Source: an uncultured Clostridia bacterium
GTDB taxonomy: Bacteria; Bacillota; Clostridia; Oscillospirales; Acutalibacteraceae
Length of the DNA stretch: 5,951 nucleotides
Assembly (NCBI GenBank): GCA_947565265.1
Contig: CANOFK010000084.1
Location: 1 to 5,951 of the forward strand
Direction: 5' to 3'
Shown: positions 5,820-5,951 of the stretch, in pieces
Numbering within the stretch: the first letter of the stretch is position 1
Layout of the letters: each line of letters starts with the position of its first letter
The notes under the pieces: generated by a model
Databases searched by the model: none
What the model was told of the DNA's origin: nothing
Seen by the model: only the letters and a program-made list of their open reading frames with translations
Made by a program: the position numbers and the translations under genes

Positions 5820-5835
5820 AGTTGCCTTGTCAACT
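5820..5835. promoter_or_regulatory. MarR-box-like operator over the -35
   Basis: AGTTG-CCTTGT-CAACT is a perfect five-base dyad. Its core at 5822-5833 agrees with the TTGCC-NN-GGCAA pattern known for E. coli MarR at nine of ten fixed bases. It completely covers the -35 hexamer, where a bound repressor would block polymerase. MarR-type control of drug-type ABC exporters is common in Bacillota, but no marR gene lies in the window. Confidence 0.45.
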
Positions 5836-5850
5836 AAATTGCGGTATAAT
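5822..5850 (+). promoter_or_regulatory. Sigma-A promoter of the ABC exporter gene
   Basis: TTGCCT (5822-5827) and perfect TATAAT (5845-5850) are 17 bases apart. Transcription should start near 5857, giving a leader of about 28 bases with AGGAGG five bases before the ATG at 5885. Confidence 0.82.
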
Positions 5851-5884
5851 AAGGCCGTACCGATCTACCCTTGAGGAGGTTCCC

Positions 5885-5951
5885 ATGAAAACCATATTCC
5901 GTTACCTAAAACCCTTTATCCCCCGTATGAGCCTGGGGCTGTTTATTAAGT
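5885..5951 (+). CDS. N-terminus of a probable ABC exporter (partial)
   Basis: The first 22 codons are visible, beginning MKTIFRYLKPFIPRM and running into SLGLFIK at the edge. This pattern of a short basic start, RYLKP, and then a hydrophobic segment is typical of fused membrane/ATPase half-transporters of the multidrug or lipid exporter type in Bacillota, which often work as heterodimers encoded by two adjacent genes. The start is well supported by AGGAGG five bases upstream and a promoter with perfect -10. The MarR-like dyad over the -35 fits a drug-responsive exporter. The ATPase motifs lie outside the window, so the family call rests on a short N-terminus and context. Confidence 0.6.
   Translation, partial: MKTIFRYLKPFIPRMSLGLFIK

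Noticed and set aside
5662..5874. 70-codon plus-strand open frame in the spacer before the ABC exporter
   Set aside because: It starts in the terminator stem, has no binding site and overlaps the promoter and operator.

Overview
The window reads as chromosomal DNA of a GC-rich, Gram-positive member of the Clostridia, perhaps Oscillospiraceae-like; this is inference. The grounds are strong AGGAGG-type ribosome binding sites, sigma-A promoters with perfect TATAAT boxes, a wall-polymer enzyme of the CDP-glycerol type, an S-layer-homology (SLH) protein, and AT-richer spacers between GC-rich genes. All complete genes use ordinary bacterial signals, and no frameshift, transposon, CRISPR array, tRNA or rRNA is visible.

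Left part (minus strand, 3817 down to 386): a compact three-gene operon. It encodes a family 2 glycosyltransferase, a Wzx-like polysaccharide flippase and a CDP-glycerol glycerophosphotransferase. The first junction is 13 nt and the second is a 4-nt ATGA overlap. Together these look like part of a machine that adds sugars to a lipid-linked glycan, flips it across the membrane and attaches glycerol phosphate (teichoic-acid-like or capsule-like surface polymer). Further left, a second minus-strand promoter lies directly after the operon. It drives a GC-rich leader of about 310 nt with several predicted helices, leading to a gene cut off by the window edge.

Middle (3818-4005): a divergent control region with two promoters whose -35 boxes are only 10 bp apart. 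It also holds a perfect 12-bp palindrome at the rightward start site and a hairpin that reads as an intrinsic terminator in the leftward direction.

Right part (plus strand): a secreted protein with three SLH repeats and a GH5 cellulase-like domain, closed by a strong bidirectional terminator. After a 292-nt spacer, the first 22 codons of a probable ABC exporter follow. Its promoter overlaps a MarR-box-like dyad.

Working model: the SLH enzyme is held on a secondary cell-wall polymer and hydrolyses beta-glucans outside the cell. The divergent operon makes a surface polymer and may be co-regulated with it. No gene here is a clearly new system. The most open questions are the long leader RNA at the left edge and the regulation of the divergent region.
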